The notes beneath the pieces were generated by a model that did not search any database, was not told the DNA's origin, and saw nothing but the letters and a program-made list of their open reading frames with translations. Positions 9,924 to 21,800 of a DNA stretch of 64,000 bases are shown here, one piece after another. This DNA is from Amoebophrya sp. A120 (lineage: Eukaryota > Sar > Dinophyceae > Syndiniales > Amoebophryaceae), in assembly GCA_905178155.1 (NCBI GenBank), contig CAJINV010000006.1, positions 2,235,700 through 2,299,699 on the forward strand. Reading direction: 5' to 3'. The translations under genes were made by a program, and so were the position numbers. Numbering within the stretch: position 1 is the stretch's first letter; each line of letters begins with the position of its first letter.

Positions 9924-10973
9924 TCTGATCAGTGGTCGGAGTTTTTTGCAAAAAAAAACACGTAGTAAAGTACTAGTGTATACAGGTTTTCAGACTTGGT
10001 AATTTTTTCACTCAGCTTCAAACACGAAAGCATCCTTGCGAGAACTGCTTTCTTGTGGGACTATTCGAATCTGAATGGGGTACCTGAGGGGGAGAGCAGC
10101 AAAGGAAAATCAAGATGCGCCTCTAGCGGAAAAGAAAACAAAAAAGTGCCGAAAAGAATGGTCAAACTAACATCCTCGTACGTGCGTCAGGAGTTCGAGT
10201 TAGTAGCGGCTACTCGGGGTGCACGAAATAAAACTATCCCGTCGTGTACGAAAATTGTTGTGTTTGGTGCGCGAAGTCGTCGAATCCCGAAAATGCACGA
10301 CATTGAAATTCATTTAATCACAAGCGAATCCGAATGCGAAACATGTTGCACGAACCGATAAATAATGGCTTTCTTCAAATTCGTACGACTCATCATGTAG
10401 TCCATGCAGCTGCGTTTACCGAGGATTCTATCATTGCGCGAGTTGGAGTTTCAAAAATCCCTTTCCCTTTTCGAGCACATGTAATCAGAAGCGAGAGCTC
10501 CAGAAGTGTGGCATTTGGCCTGAGCTGCACAACGAAAAAAAGACCGATCCCGATGTTGAAGTTGATGTGCGCAAATAAATCGTACACGGTTCTTCTGCCC
10601 ATATTATAGCGAAAAAATCTCACAAAGAACATCAAATGGAAGCCGCCGCAGCTGCTAAACATTAACATTTCTTGACGTGGCAGGATTCATCAGCCTAGGT
10701 AGCCTAAGACAGCGCATACGCCGACACGATGGACACGATTCCTACATGCTATGACCCTTGCAGGAGTATCTAAATTTCCGATGCGTTCTTTACAACGAAA
10801 AAATCTTCGTGCTATCGAAAATAGTAAATGCGAATGCCTCGGGCGGTACTGACACCTGTACCTGCCGCGGGCGCAGCTGCCCCGTACTATAACTATTGCA
10901 TTATCCTTATACTGGATTTTTTGCGCAAAACATAGGAGTACTGCCGGAGGTCCGAGCTCCTCACTCCTTCTTT
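9924..10973. other. Intergenic, no supportable gene
   Basis: Lies between the membrane-protein start and the glutathione transferase end. Short ORFs on both strands show no recognisable motif and no introner junctions. I see nothing I can call. Confidence 0.4.
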
Positions 10974-12494
10974 TCACAACCTACTCTGCACATGTTTCGA
11001 CTTCAGCAGCGGGTCCGGGCCATACCAGGGCTTCTCGTATGCATTGCAAAAGTACCGTACTAGTATGAATTGCAGTACAAACTGGCTCAGCATTGCAAAT
11101 CAATAAATTTGTAATGCGGATCTTTTTTTATTGGCTCGCAAATTTGTAATGCGGATTTCCCTTAACATCTAGATTTGTAAATGCATAATTGCAATCAGTA
11201 CGAGTACGATAGTTTTGCACAGGATATCTCGAAAAAAAACGCGATCTCCTCAAACCGATCAGAGCCGAAAAATTTCATAACCTTCGCTGGCGCTCTACTC
11301 GTCTCGCTCCGCTCCACGACCAGCCAAGGCGCACCGAAGGCACCGTGTTCTTCAATAGCTTCTTTCGTGTTATCGGCGAGTTTCTGCTTCACCGCAGCTG
11401 AGCTCTTCGCCTGCTCTAGCAAAGCGGCTTTCTTCTTGTTTACGTCTGGGTGTAACGTGTTGTTGTTTCCATCATGGCCTCCACCTAATATCGTATCCAA
11501 AATCAGGTCGTCAGTGACAGGCGGAATACTGTTCTGGTTCTCCCCCACCCTCCCGTCGAGTACTTTTCCCGTGGAATGAACAAGATCGAACGCGTTCTGA
11601 ATCGCTTCGTACTTCTTTTCTTTTTCCCACATTTGATCCCCGATCACCGCAACCAAGACTCGTTGCACCGTAATGTAGCTCTTTTGAAACTCCTTGTCGA
11701 AGAAATTATCCGTATGACACCCTCAGAATGGAAATCCTCAAAGTGGAAATAATTTGTGATGCATGGAATGCGACACCAAAAAGACTGTGTTGCAGCGAAC
11801 GCAATGGAAGCCGACTATTGTGCTTCTACGGGTTCAGAATTGGGCTGCTGATTAGCATGAGAGAAGAGCACCCATTTGCCTAACTAGCATGACAGACGCG
11901 TTTTGAGTGCCCGGGAAATTTGTCATGCGCCGACTATAAATGGCGCTTCAACTGGAGTCGTTTTTTTGCATTACAAATTATTTTCACTTTGAGGATTTCC
12001 AACCTGAGGCTTTCATAATCCGGCGGGAAAGATTCCAAGTGCGGTAGGTTGAAAAATGCCCGCGCGCGCTGCATCTCCCCGACTAAATACGGTGCTTTCT
12101 GGGGTAAGAGCCCGGGCGGTCTGTTCCCCGTCTGCTTCATCACGCCGCCGAGAAAAATAGGTTTCAAAACCAATTCAAAGTCCCAGATCTTCTCGTAGCG
12201 ACGCAACACATGCCAAGCCAGGTTGGCGTACGGGGAAACGGAGTCGAAATAGAAATGGATACGCATTTTCATTTTTTTGGGAACGTCATCAACTCCTTCT
12301 CCAGCAAAGGACTTTGGTTCTTTTGGAGGGCCGATAAACTCTACATCCCAATTTTTGTTTTTCATCATCTCACGCATCAAAGATGCCAAGAAGGGCCTTA
12401 ATATTACCCTTGCGCAGCTCGTCCAACACGGTAACAATAACAAATGGTACTCCAGTTCGAGTGTGAAAAGATGAAGATGTCGTTGAAAGTTCAA
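10974..12494 (-). CDS. Glutathione S-transferase kappa-class (DsbA-like) protein
   Basis: Kappa-class transferases are thioredoxin-fold enzymes that conjugate glutathione, found in mitochondria and peroxisomes. Exons: 12494-12016, 11705-11227, 11032-10974, joined across two introners with the frame kept. Diagnostic sequence: FYFDSVSPYANLAWHVL (active-site helix start with the family's SPY), GAFGAPWLVV (cis-Pro loop) and FFGSDRFEEIAFFFEKPWYG at the C-terminal helix. The acidic segment between the last two is longer than usual. The core starts near position 12270. The first in-frame Met is at 12494; a Met at 12377 would give 299 aa. Family members have about 220 aa, so the N-terminal extension may be a targeting sequence or partly untranslated. 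The protein ends in SRL, a permitted variant of the peroxisomal targeting tripeptide. Confidence 0.82.
11038..11226. mobile_element. Introner, family B, intron of the kappa-class GST gene
   Basis: Ends TATGCATTGCAAAAGTACCG and GATAGTTTTGCACAGGATA. TSD TCTCG at 11033-11037 and 11227-11231. At 189 bp it is longer than most of its family because of an extra TTTGTAATGCGGAT block. Excision gives FFEKPWYG. Confidence 0.88.
11713..12015. mobile_element. Introner, family C, intron of the kappa-class GST gene
   Basis: Inverted repeats CCTCAGAATGGAAATCCTCA and TGAGGATTTCCAACCTGAGG. TSD TTATCCG/TAATCCG at 11706-11712 and 12016-12022 (one mismatch). Confidence 0.85.
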
Positions 12495-13500
12495 TCCTAG
12501 CAGTCTACTTTGATATCTTTGTCGTTGTCGTTGTTGTTCTACTTCGGTGCTACATAATATACTGCCAACATAAAATCTAGTTGCGTCTCTTTCACGGGGT
12601 CCGTCACCTAAGGCTAAGGGTCAAGTCTGCGTACGTCGCTATTCCTTCATTTTCGTCCTGTTGCAACGTTAATTGGGGGAACAAAGCTTAACATATGCAC
12701 AGCACCCAAAAATGTGCGAAAACATGGCACCAGAACCAGAACGAGCGACAAGCTGTTTACTTCCTCGGCGTGATCATCTGAAAAAAAGGTAGCGAATATT
12801 ACCGACAACCGAGTACAACACCGAAGCTCGGCACGATGTCCTCACGTAGGTAACACCAGCACTAGTGGTGGCGAAGGTGATTTTAATTTCTGTCGAACAA
12901 AGAGTCACTCGTCGTGCTCGGGTAGGTAGTTCTTCCAAAGCAGCACGACAAACAATTGCAGGACCGCGGTCGTACTTACAAGTCGTGTTTGAAGTAGATG
13001 TTTTTTGTTTGCGCAAAAACAAAATCAATTCGAATTCAACGTTGTTTCTGGTTTCGTCAGCTTTAGCGTTGATGCGTCATATTACCATGCGGCCGTCGAA
13101 CTACGGGTAAGTATTTAGTATTAGTACTAGTAGGGGATGATTTTTCGAAAAATCATCGTCCATGAATCGTTAGTTGTGCTTATTTCTGGTGTTCATCTTG
13201 GATGCCGAGGATGGTGCTGTAGTTGCGTCACTAGATAGAGGTCGTGGAGGCAACAACATCTTCCCGCTCCCCGGAAGCGTTACAACTGCCACTGTAGATG
13301 ATCAAGCTCAACAGTAATTCAGGTTCGTCAAGGAGGTGTGGTCGTGTGAGTCCAAAAAAGTCCTCGTAGTTGTGCACCAGCACTTGTTTCCCAACGTCCG
13401 ATTCTCCTGTGTTGGAAATCTGTCATGCGGTCTAGTTTCAGAATCAGAACCTGCTGCAGCTCAAGGTCATCAAGCGATGCACCGAAGAGGTTTTTCTTTT
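12495..13500. other. Intergenic, no supportable gene
   Basis: Lies between the GST gene and the end of the seryl-tRNA synthetase. Short ORFs on both strands have no recognisable features. Confidence 0.4.
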
Positions 13501-16500
13501 TTATTTCTTCTTCTTCGCCTTCTCCTCATCCTTGGGTGGTGGTTTGACGAACGGAATGAACTCCATACCGGCCATGTAGGGGACGAGCACCCGCGGGACG
13601 CGAACACCTTTTGTTACGTTTTCGTTTTTGCATGTTGACAAAGGAGTGCATTATAAGCGATTTTGCATGACAAATCGAAAAAATCACGGAGACTATGCAT
13701 GACAACCATTACCAGCATCTTCTTCGAAATTATAAGCAAGCGGTCAGTATCTATACCTTCCTTGGTCTGGTAGTTTTCCAAGAGACAGCACATGCACCGC
13801 TGGGTCGCCACCAGTGTATCAAATGCAAAAGTGTCTGGGTCTGGAATGTTGCCGGGTTTGTCATGCATATTTTGCATGACCCAGAGTGTCTGTAATGCAT
13901 GACCTAGCATCACAGATTTTGAAAGAGCTTCCTGATGCCTATTCCGCATGACAAATGCCCTCCCCGCGTAGCACAAACTAGACTCCTCTTGCTGATCGTG
14001 CAATACAGATTTTTTTACAGTCCAAAGTTAGCATCACAAGCTCCAACCTTCCAGACCCAGACATTTTTGCATTTGATACAGTGTCGAATTCAGCATGTGG
14101 GGAAACTGCTGATCCGTTCCGTGCCCCGCCCTTGTGTCCATTCTTCTACTCTGGAAGTCCAAGCAGTTCGACGCGGAAACCAGCTCGCGGTACTGCCCTT
14201 TGCCGTCGGCGTCACCCGGAAACCAGGCCTCGAGATCGAACCTGTGATAAAAATTTGTACGAACTTTACAACTTGTGCACCATATGCATGACAGACTGAA
14301 ACTGAAATTGCGCTTTGTGCATGACAAGTCTCAAACAGTAACAGAGTGCTACTATCTATGAAACGTAAAATTACTTTTTGCTCGCGGCGTCGTTAATCTC
14401 CCCAGACACAATATTCACCACCCGGTACGGAAACCCTAACGACTGGTAAAATCTCTCCGCAACTTTGGAGATTTTCACGTGCTCTTCCTTCGACTTGTCC
14501 TCATCTACAATGCAGAACTGTTCCACTTTTTCAAACTGGTGGCACCGAAAGATCCCACGGATGTCCCGGCCACTGGAACCCGCTTCTTTCCGGAAACAGG
14601 ACGACACACCGGCAAAACGGATCCCGTACTTACTGCTGTCCGGGTTCAAATCCACTGTTCCCTCGCCGTGCCCGCCGTGCGTCGCGGCCGTGTTCGCCGG
14701 GGGGCGGAGCTCCTTCATGTCGATGACCTTGTTTCGGTACAAAGCGGTGATCGGCTGTTCCGACGTCGCGATTAAGTATCGGTCGAGCTCGGGGTGCTCC
14801 TCGCCCTCGGTAACTTTGTAGAGCACGTCGTCGTAGTCTTTCAATTCCGCCGCCTGGGCCATCACGTCCTTTTTCATCATGAACGGCGGCTGGACGGGGG
14901 TGTAGCCTGATAATGGTTATGGTTAGGATTGTCATGCGAAAATTGAATGTCAATTGGAATTGCAATTGCTGGATGGCGCATGACAAGTTGTGTACTTATT
15001 CTTATAGTAGCACACTCAAATCATACCTTCCCGCATCAGAAACGCCAGTCCGTAGTTAATCAGCGCCTGATTGAGCAAGACTGCCGGTCCCGTGAGAAAG
15101 TATTATCCTCTGCAAAAGTAGCGCACTCGTAGTAATCGCATTTATGCATGACAAATCTCTTTTTCAAGGTAAATCAGCATCAGAAATTCCATGTGTCATG
15201 CTGATAAAATTTGTAATGCGATTAGTACTAGTACGATGCTTTTGCAATTCATAAGTATCCTCTTGAACCAAAAACATCCCGCCCAGCTTCGAAGTTAATT
15301 CCGCCAATCATCTCAATGAGCTCGAAATGCGGACGGAAGCCGTCGGTTTGGTACCTGGGATTTTTGTAAAGGTTTTGTTGTGGCTGCGGAACAAGTTACT
15401 TGGCATGCAGGAGGATCATGTTATGACAAAATTATGCGACATCATCTTCCGGCGTAGTTGCTGCGCCTGACTCTGTGATGCGAATGAACTTCTATCTGGA
15501 GCAGTACTCAGTAATTAAAACCAATTCTGTCATGCTGAAATGGAAAAGATCATGTGCTGTTCAAAAATCAGTACTTGGCGTCAAACGTCGGGATCTTTCC
15601 CCACAAAGCCACCACCTCGTTGTCCTTATCCTCATCCTGACTAACCGGAACGCTATCGTCGAGAATGTTGTATCAAGTGCAAAAGTGTCCGGGTCTGGAA
15701 TGTTGCCGGGTTTGTCATGCATCCTTTTCATGACCCAGGATGTCTGTAATGCATGACCTAGCGTCACAGATTTTTAGAGGGCTTCCTGATGCCTATGTAT
15801 TCCGCATGACAAATGCCCTCTCCGCGTAGCACAAACTCGACTCGCCTCGCTGATAGATCATGCAATACAGATCTTTTTAGAGTCTAAAGTTAGAATCACA
15901 AGCTTCAACCTTCCAGACCCAGACATTTTTGCATTTGATATGTTGCCGATTTTTGCCAAGGTTTCGTCCCGCTTTTTGTGCAATTCTCCTGCTTCCTGTT
16001 CCAGCTGTTTCACGGCCTCTTCTAGTTTTCCCTTTTCTGCCATTTCCTCTTCGCATTTGTCCTTCCCGCCCGAGGCTTTCTTCTTCTCGCCAATCTTCTT
16101 CTGCACGGCGTTCATCTGAACAGGGGTTTTCTTTGTCGTGGGGAAAATCTAGATGATACAACCATAGCAATAGCTGCATAATAACTGCGATCTAGTAAGT
16201 ACTTCCACCGTATCTTCTTGAATTTGCCATGCGGGTTGAGAAATATGATCGTGATCCATTATACTTTGAATAAAGAAAACCTAAACCATACATAGGCAAA
16301 AATCTGTGATGCTTGTTATCATGCACCATATACCAGCATCTTCTAAAGTCGCCGCATATAATTTTCTTACCTCTTTCTTCTTCTGCTCCATATCATACTG
16401 CTTCGCCACCCAAGCCTTATCCAAGGCAATCACCTCATCGACCGTTTTATGAACTGCAAATATGTCTGGATCTGGAAGAGTGCAACTTGTGATGCTGCAT

Positions 16501-16803
16501 TTGGATTCTAGAAAAATCTGTGTTGCATGAGCAGCAAAAGGAGGCCATTTTTTGCTAAGCGGAGAGGGCATTTGTCATGCGGAATCGGCATCAAGATGCC
16601 CTATTAAAATCTGTGATGCAAAAAATACGTCACAGATGTCATCGCTCATGCAAAACGTGCATGACAAAGCTCCACTCTTCCAGGCCCAGACATATTTGCG
16701 GTTGATACGTTTTCGGGTCCCGGAACCGGCGGCGCTCACTTTCCCGAACCTTCTCCGGGTCACCGCCCTTGTTTTCGCGGAGGAGATTGATATCGATCGT
16801 CAT
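13501..16803 (-). CDS. Cytosolic seryl-tRNA synthetase (10 exons, 487 aa)
   Basis: Charges tRNA-Ser with serine for cytosolic translation. Exons (one TSD copy counted): 16803-16708, 16442-16371, 16115-15940, 15664-15575, 15354-15254, 15098-15027, 14906-14375, 14241-14079, 13811-13757, 13607-13501; total 1464 nt. Four introns are introners; five are GT-AG (16370-16116, 15574-15355, 15026-14907, 14374-14242, 13756-13608). The N-terminus [20 protein letters not shown] and the long charged coiled-coil arm are typical. Then come [12 protein letters not shown], the catalytic class II core with [10 protein letters not shown], the motif 2 region [14 protein letters not shown], and the motif 3 region [16 protein letters not shown] followed by [10 protein letters not shown] Lys-rich tail ends in KKK. 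The length fits eukaryotic cytosolic enzymes (about 500 aa). The identification is very secure. Confidence 0.96.
13817..14078. mobile_element. Introner, family A, intron of seryl-tRNA synthetase
   Basis: Ends TATCAAATGCAAAAGTGTCT and AGACATTTTTGCATTTGATA. TSD CAGTG at 13812-13816 and 14079-14083. Excision restores [13 protein letters not shown]. Confidence 0.92.
15104..15253. mobile_element. Introner, family B, intron of seryl-tRNA synthetase
   Basis: Ends TATCCTCTGCAAAAGTAGCG and GTACGATGCTTTTGCAATTC-ATA. TSD AGTAT at 15099-15103 and 15254-15258. Excision restores [18 protein letters not shown]. Confidence 0.92.
15671..15939. mobile_element. Introner, family A, intron of seryl-tRNA synthetase
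   Basis: Ends TATCAAGTGCAAAAGTGTCC and AGACATTTTTGCATTTGAT. TSD ATGTTG at 15665-15670 and 15940-15945. Excision restores the conserved [12 protein letters not shown], a strong proof of precise removal. Confidence 0.93.
16449..16707. mobile_element. Introner, family A, intron of seryl-tRNA synthetase
   Basis: Left end ATGAACTGCAAATATGTCTG, right end CAGACATATTTGCGGTTGAT-A. TSD CGTTTT at 16443-16448 and 16708-16713. Excision restores [15 protein letters not shown]. Confidence 0.92.
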
Positions 16804-18893
16804 TTTGAAAGGAGTTTGGGTGAAGAAGAAACGGGGAGCAAATAAGGATAAACTGTGCTTCAAATAATGTCGCGTGCAAGGTAAAAATGATCTCTTCCAA
16901 GGGCGAAGAATGTTGCAGCTATATCTTCTAGTAATTCGAGGATAAATTGGTCGCGAAACGACGGTGAAACAAAATTAGAATACGACTTAACTGAAACTCA
17001 AACTCTGTGATGATAAATTTGGATGATTGCGACTATGGAGGTTTCTTTGACATATGGCAAAAAAAAGTTGAAGTAGTGAAAGGAAAACCTAAAAATTGAA
17101 GAGAGATCTAAGTAAAAACCAGATCGACGTGAGCAGGAGCTTACAGCTTCACCAGAGTAGGAGGTCATTGAAACTTCTATGCATGAGCGTGATGATCTGA
17201 GCACGCTTGGCCATTTCCACGTTTTTTTCCAAATTTCGTGTTCGGAGGTAGTTTGAAGATGATCTCACAAAAGTATCGCTTCTAATCCTTCTTCTTGTTT
17301 CGTTTTTCGAAGTTGTAGTTCTTTTTCTCAATCACATCAGAATCTCTATCTGTTGCAACAGTGGACACAAAAAAATAAAAAAAATACGCTGGCGTCAAGA
17401 AGATCTTTAGGCATGCTGATCTGTCTTTTTGTCTAGTACAACTGCGTGAATGAGAGTCAATTTTTTAGATTTTGCTTCTGAATGCTGCAGTCAAAAGTGT
17501 TTTACTCCACTAACACGGGAAGATCTTCGAGCTCGCACGCGCGGGGCGATGTCGTCGACGTGATCAATGAACTGTACTATAATTCAATTCTTCACACTTA
17601 TCACGATTCAAAAAATACACACGTCCGTCAGGATCACGATCAGGTAGCTGCTTTACAATTCCTAAAAATGGCTTTTCCGTTTTGAAGCCATCGAGTCCGA
17701 GGAAGACTTCTTCGTATCAAAATAAAATGATCAACCACGTGGCTCTTCTTGTGGTGATCAAGGAACACAAATTCGCTGGCCCCCGCCTGTCCTCCGTGCA
17801 GTAGTTCCTGTTGGCCGTGCTAATGCAAATCGAATCCTGTGAAGGGTGAAGTAAATATGACATTTAGTTTTAAATGTTTCTTGGCTTCAAGCAACTGGCG
17901 TTCTACTTCCTGGAGAAAGTGAAGTTGGGAGCTGCGCCGTGGTCACAGGGTTACTGCAAAAGAACTGTTGCGAAGAAGAAGGACTACAGGGTTACTGCTC
18001 CACCAAGAAAAGGGGTCGTGAGGGCCACCACGGGGATGAAATTAGCTTCGTGTGGGTTTGGAATTGGATTCTTGCAACAGCAGGGCTACTGTCGTGTGGC
18101 ACTGGGTCGAGCTGGGGTCGCCTTCTTGTCGTGTACTACGTGTTCTTCAACCGGGGCGTGTCGACGTCAACTGCATCAACTAGTACTTCACGACCGCTTT
18201 ATTCCTTTGTAATTCATCGACCGGGGCATCGAAGTGAAAAAATTTTGCGGATAATGGGAGGGTTTGGCTATAATATTTTTTCAGATCATGGGGCTTGACT
18301 TTTTAACGAAGATATAGGTGAAGGAAGGAAACTTATTTTGCGAGAATTGAGTAGTTCAGAGTGGTTTTTACGGACTGGTACGACTACGATGTGATGAAGT
18401 GGAAAACTTTGATATGTTGCATATCGAATTTGATATTTAGCGTGAAGGGATGGCTTGTTCTGTGAAAAATTTCCGTAGGTGAAGGTGCATTTTTCCGGTT
18501 TTATAAGACGAAAATAACATAGTACTTTTAATGCTTCGAAACTGTTGTTGATACTGGATGAAACTTTTTACTCGGCGGAAAACATACTTACTTTGGATAC
18601 TGGTTCGTAAAGCCACGTGTTGCACAAGACTTGTTTCTGCTGCCTGATGCTTCTAGTACTTCTTTCTATGCAAGGTAAGAACCTCAAATGCTTGGTCAAA
18701 AAAAAATCGGGTCCGTCAAAAAACTGCTAATTTTCAAAAGATAAAAAACTGCTTGCTATGCTCTAATAGCTCGTGTATGAAATTGAAATTTACATTTACA
18801 ACATTTACTTGACTGACATAACAAACACGAGCAGGAAAATCCCCCGTCGTGGTCGTGTTCTTCTTTCCTCCCCCTCGTCCACAAGAAGAACGC
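16804..18893. other. Intergenic, no supportable gene
   Basis: About 2 kb, AT-rich. It includes a region (17,940-18,090) with the short motif AGGGTTACTGC or AGGGCTACTGT three times. No introner-type junctions and no convincing coding frame. Confidence 0.4.
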
Positions 18894-21800
18894 TCAACGC
18901 CCGCTCACTTCGTTCTGGAAGAACTCTTTCAGATTGGCTTCCATTTTTTTGGTTTCCTTGGAGGACCCTTGGATCAAATGGGCAGCGTAGTCCTTCTTGC
19001 GATTGGTCAGAACGTGATCCGGGAAGCCCACCCGCACGTTATCGAAAGGAAAAATCCCCCCTCCCCATATCAAAACAGAACTTCTGATGCTGGATTTGTG
19101 TACACCAATCAGGTTTGTAATGCAGAGAGGCGCTGCGGCCAGGTCCCCAGGCTAGGTAGGGGCGTACGGGTCTAGTTGTTCAGCATGGCAGACGGCTCCC
19201 CTTTATGCCCAACAGCATGACAAATCGCTTCCATAATGGGGCGGAAGCTTCTGCCCTTGTCTTCTTGCAAGACAGATGTGGTTTGTGGCCTCAAATCAGC
19301 AACACAAATTTTCGGAAACATGCCTTTTCGATATGGGCAGGGGGATTTTTCCTTTTGATACACGTTGTCCAACTTGCGCGCGTAGTGCCCGGCAAACTTG
19401 TTGCGGCTCCGCGCCGGGGAATCCCCACTTTTCTCCGGCCGATTGGATTTGAAATGGTTCTGCGCCAGCAGCTGCTTGACAATCGTCAGCTCGTTGCTTC
19501 CCGTTTTGCCATCGTGCTGGCACGCTCGGCAGGGGTGGGCTTGGATCAGGGCTCGCGACAGGTCGTTGTTCTGGTAAACGTCATCGTTGTCGACTTGGTT
19601 GTTCGTCTCATCGTACGTTCGAATCTGACTTTCCAACGGCGGCATCTTCAGGATGTTCTCGTCTTCAATTGTCCCAAACTCGCGCACCCCGGAGTGCAGT
19701 TGCATCCAGTAGTAGAAATCCCAGGACCGCTGGAACCGGGTGAAGCCCTGCGCAACGGAAAATTTGTCAACGTCCACTTCGTCCCCCTTGATTTTTTCGT
19801 TCGTGCAGTAGTTTTCCGCGGGGCGATCCTTGTCCCCCTGGGAGTTGTTTTTCTTGCCGCAGTAGTTGCTGTCGTGGAAGTAGTTTCTCGTCGTGCTGCC
19901 CACAGCGTCGCTGAACTTCGCGCATCCTGAGTAAAAACGTTCCCACCCCATAGTCAAGATGGGAATAATTCTGCTACACAAATCAACCAGTTTTGGCTCC
20001 TGTTGCGCATCATGACAAACTTCTTGGCCTCGAATTGTAAGTATTCCTGTTTCGCTAGTGCAGCAGCATGAGAGATCTAGCATATTTTGGTGATTGGAGC
20101 ATCACAAATCCCAAAACACCACAAAAAAATTGAAATGGTTCTCATGGGGCCCCGCATAAAAAATCGGTTTTGAGGATGCAGATCTGCATGTTGACAAGCA
20201 TGGGGCGGGGACGTTTTTATCAGCAGGATATCGCGTAGATCTCTTTCATGTCCCGGTTTTCGTTTCCCGCGAGACAGGTGCACCGGTCCCCCTCGTTGAT
20301 GGCGATGTGCAACTGGAACTTGGAAAAAACCTTTTTCATGTTGATAAAAAGTCATTTACTTAAATTTGTATTGCATCACGACCAACATCACGATTCACGA
20401 ACAAATGCGGTCTCTGCATGACAAAGCGAGGCTTCGATCCTAGTTTAGCATGACAAGTTTTACCCTCAAAAGTGGTGAAGTTTGTGATGCATCCTGTACA
20501 TCATGTACGGAAAATTTGTATTGCATACACTACATCGTATTTCAATATACCTCGTTCCGGATGCGCTCCGAGACCTCCATCAACTCTCCCTTCGACGGCT
20601 CAGGCACGCGCGAAGGGAGGCTGTACCGGGGGTAGGTCAGCTTCTCGTCGTCTTCAAACGGGTTCCCGGACAGGTCGTCGTAAAAGCTTTTCACTTTGTG
20701 ATGCAGCTTATGCATGGCAAAAGAATCGCACTCGTATACTAAATGCATGACAAATTCACTCAGGATGAGAAATGAAGTTTGTAATGCGGATTCAGCTTAA
20801 GAGAAAAATTTGTAATGCATGATTGCAATACGAGTACGATTTTTTTGCAGTTCATACAGCTGCTCATCAGTGTCAATCGACCATCCCTTTTTCCCCTTCA
20901 GCGGCCCGGCCAGCACGGCGGGCGACTTGCAGCCCGTGCCGAGCGCCCCGCCCAAGCATATGGGGTTCTCAAGCGTTACATTCTCAACTGTTCTTTTACA
21001 TGAATTTGTCATGCAGAACTACCATCAAGATCCACACGAGCAAGCTGCTTCGCATGACAAATTTGCGAAGGGCTAGACAGCGCCTAAATCTGTGCGGAAT
21101 TTGTAATGCTACAGGTGCAACCTTCCCCCTTTGACTTTTGCTATTCTTGCATTACAAATTCGCGTAACAATTGAGAGTGTAACGGTTGAGAATCCCATAA
21201 AGCACCGGTTTTTCTTCCAGTCATCGGTCGACCGCATGTTGTCGAGGTAGCCGTGGCTGTTGGCGCCGCCGAACACCACTTGCACCCGAAAGTCGTTTTT
21301 CATCGGGCCCAGTTGGCTGACCAGCGCCCAGCGCTGGACAAAGCCGGCAGCGTGGCCGCCAAAGCCCACGACCATAAGTTGCTGCCCCACCGAGTCCCGC
21401 AGCGGGGAGAGGATTCGGTCGAAAAAATCGTAGGTGGTGGCGCGTTCGACCAGGTTGGCCTTTCCGAGCAAGGCCTGCTCGTTCGTACTGCCGTTCTAAT
21501 ATCAAATGCAAGAGTGTCTGGGTCTGGAAACTTGTGATGCTGAATGGCGTATCATGAGGACGAGACCACAAGTAGTGCTGGCTCAGCATGACAACTTTCT
21601 GAGCTTCTAGGTGAAGGTGTTGCCTATTCTGCATGACAAACTGCGTTTCTGCATGATAGAAAAATGCTGCTTACTGGGTAACGTGCATGACAGATCTAAG
21701 AGTCATGCCAGACAAGCATGACAAACATGCACTCTTCCGGACCCAGACGTATTTGCGATCCATATCCAGTGGATGCGCTCCTCCTTCGCCTCGTCCTGGC

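Noticed and set aside
19205-19930. 241-codon plus-strand ORF
   Set aside because: Antisense of the conserved C-terminal exon of paralogue A.
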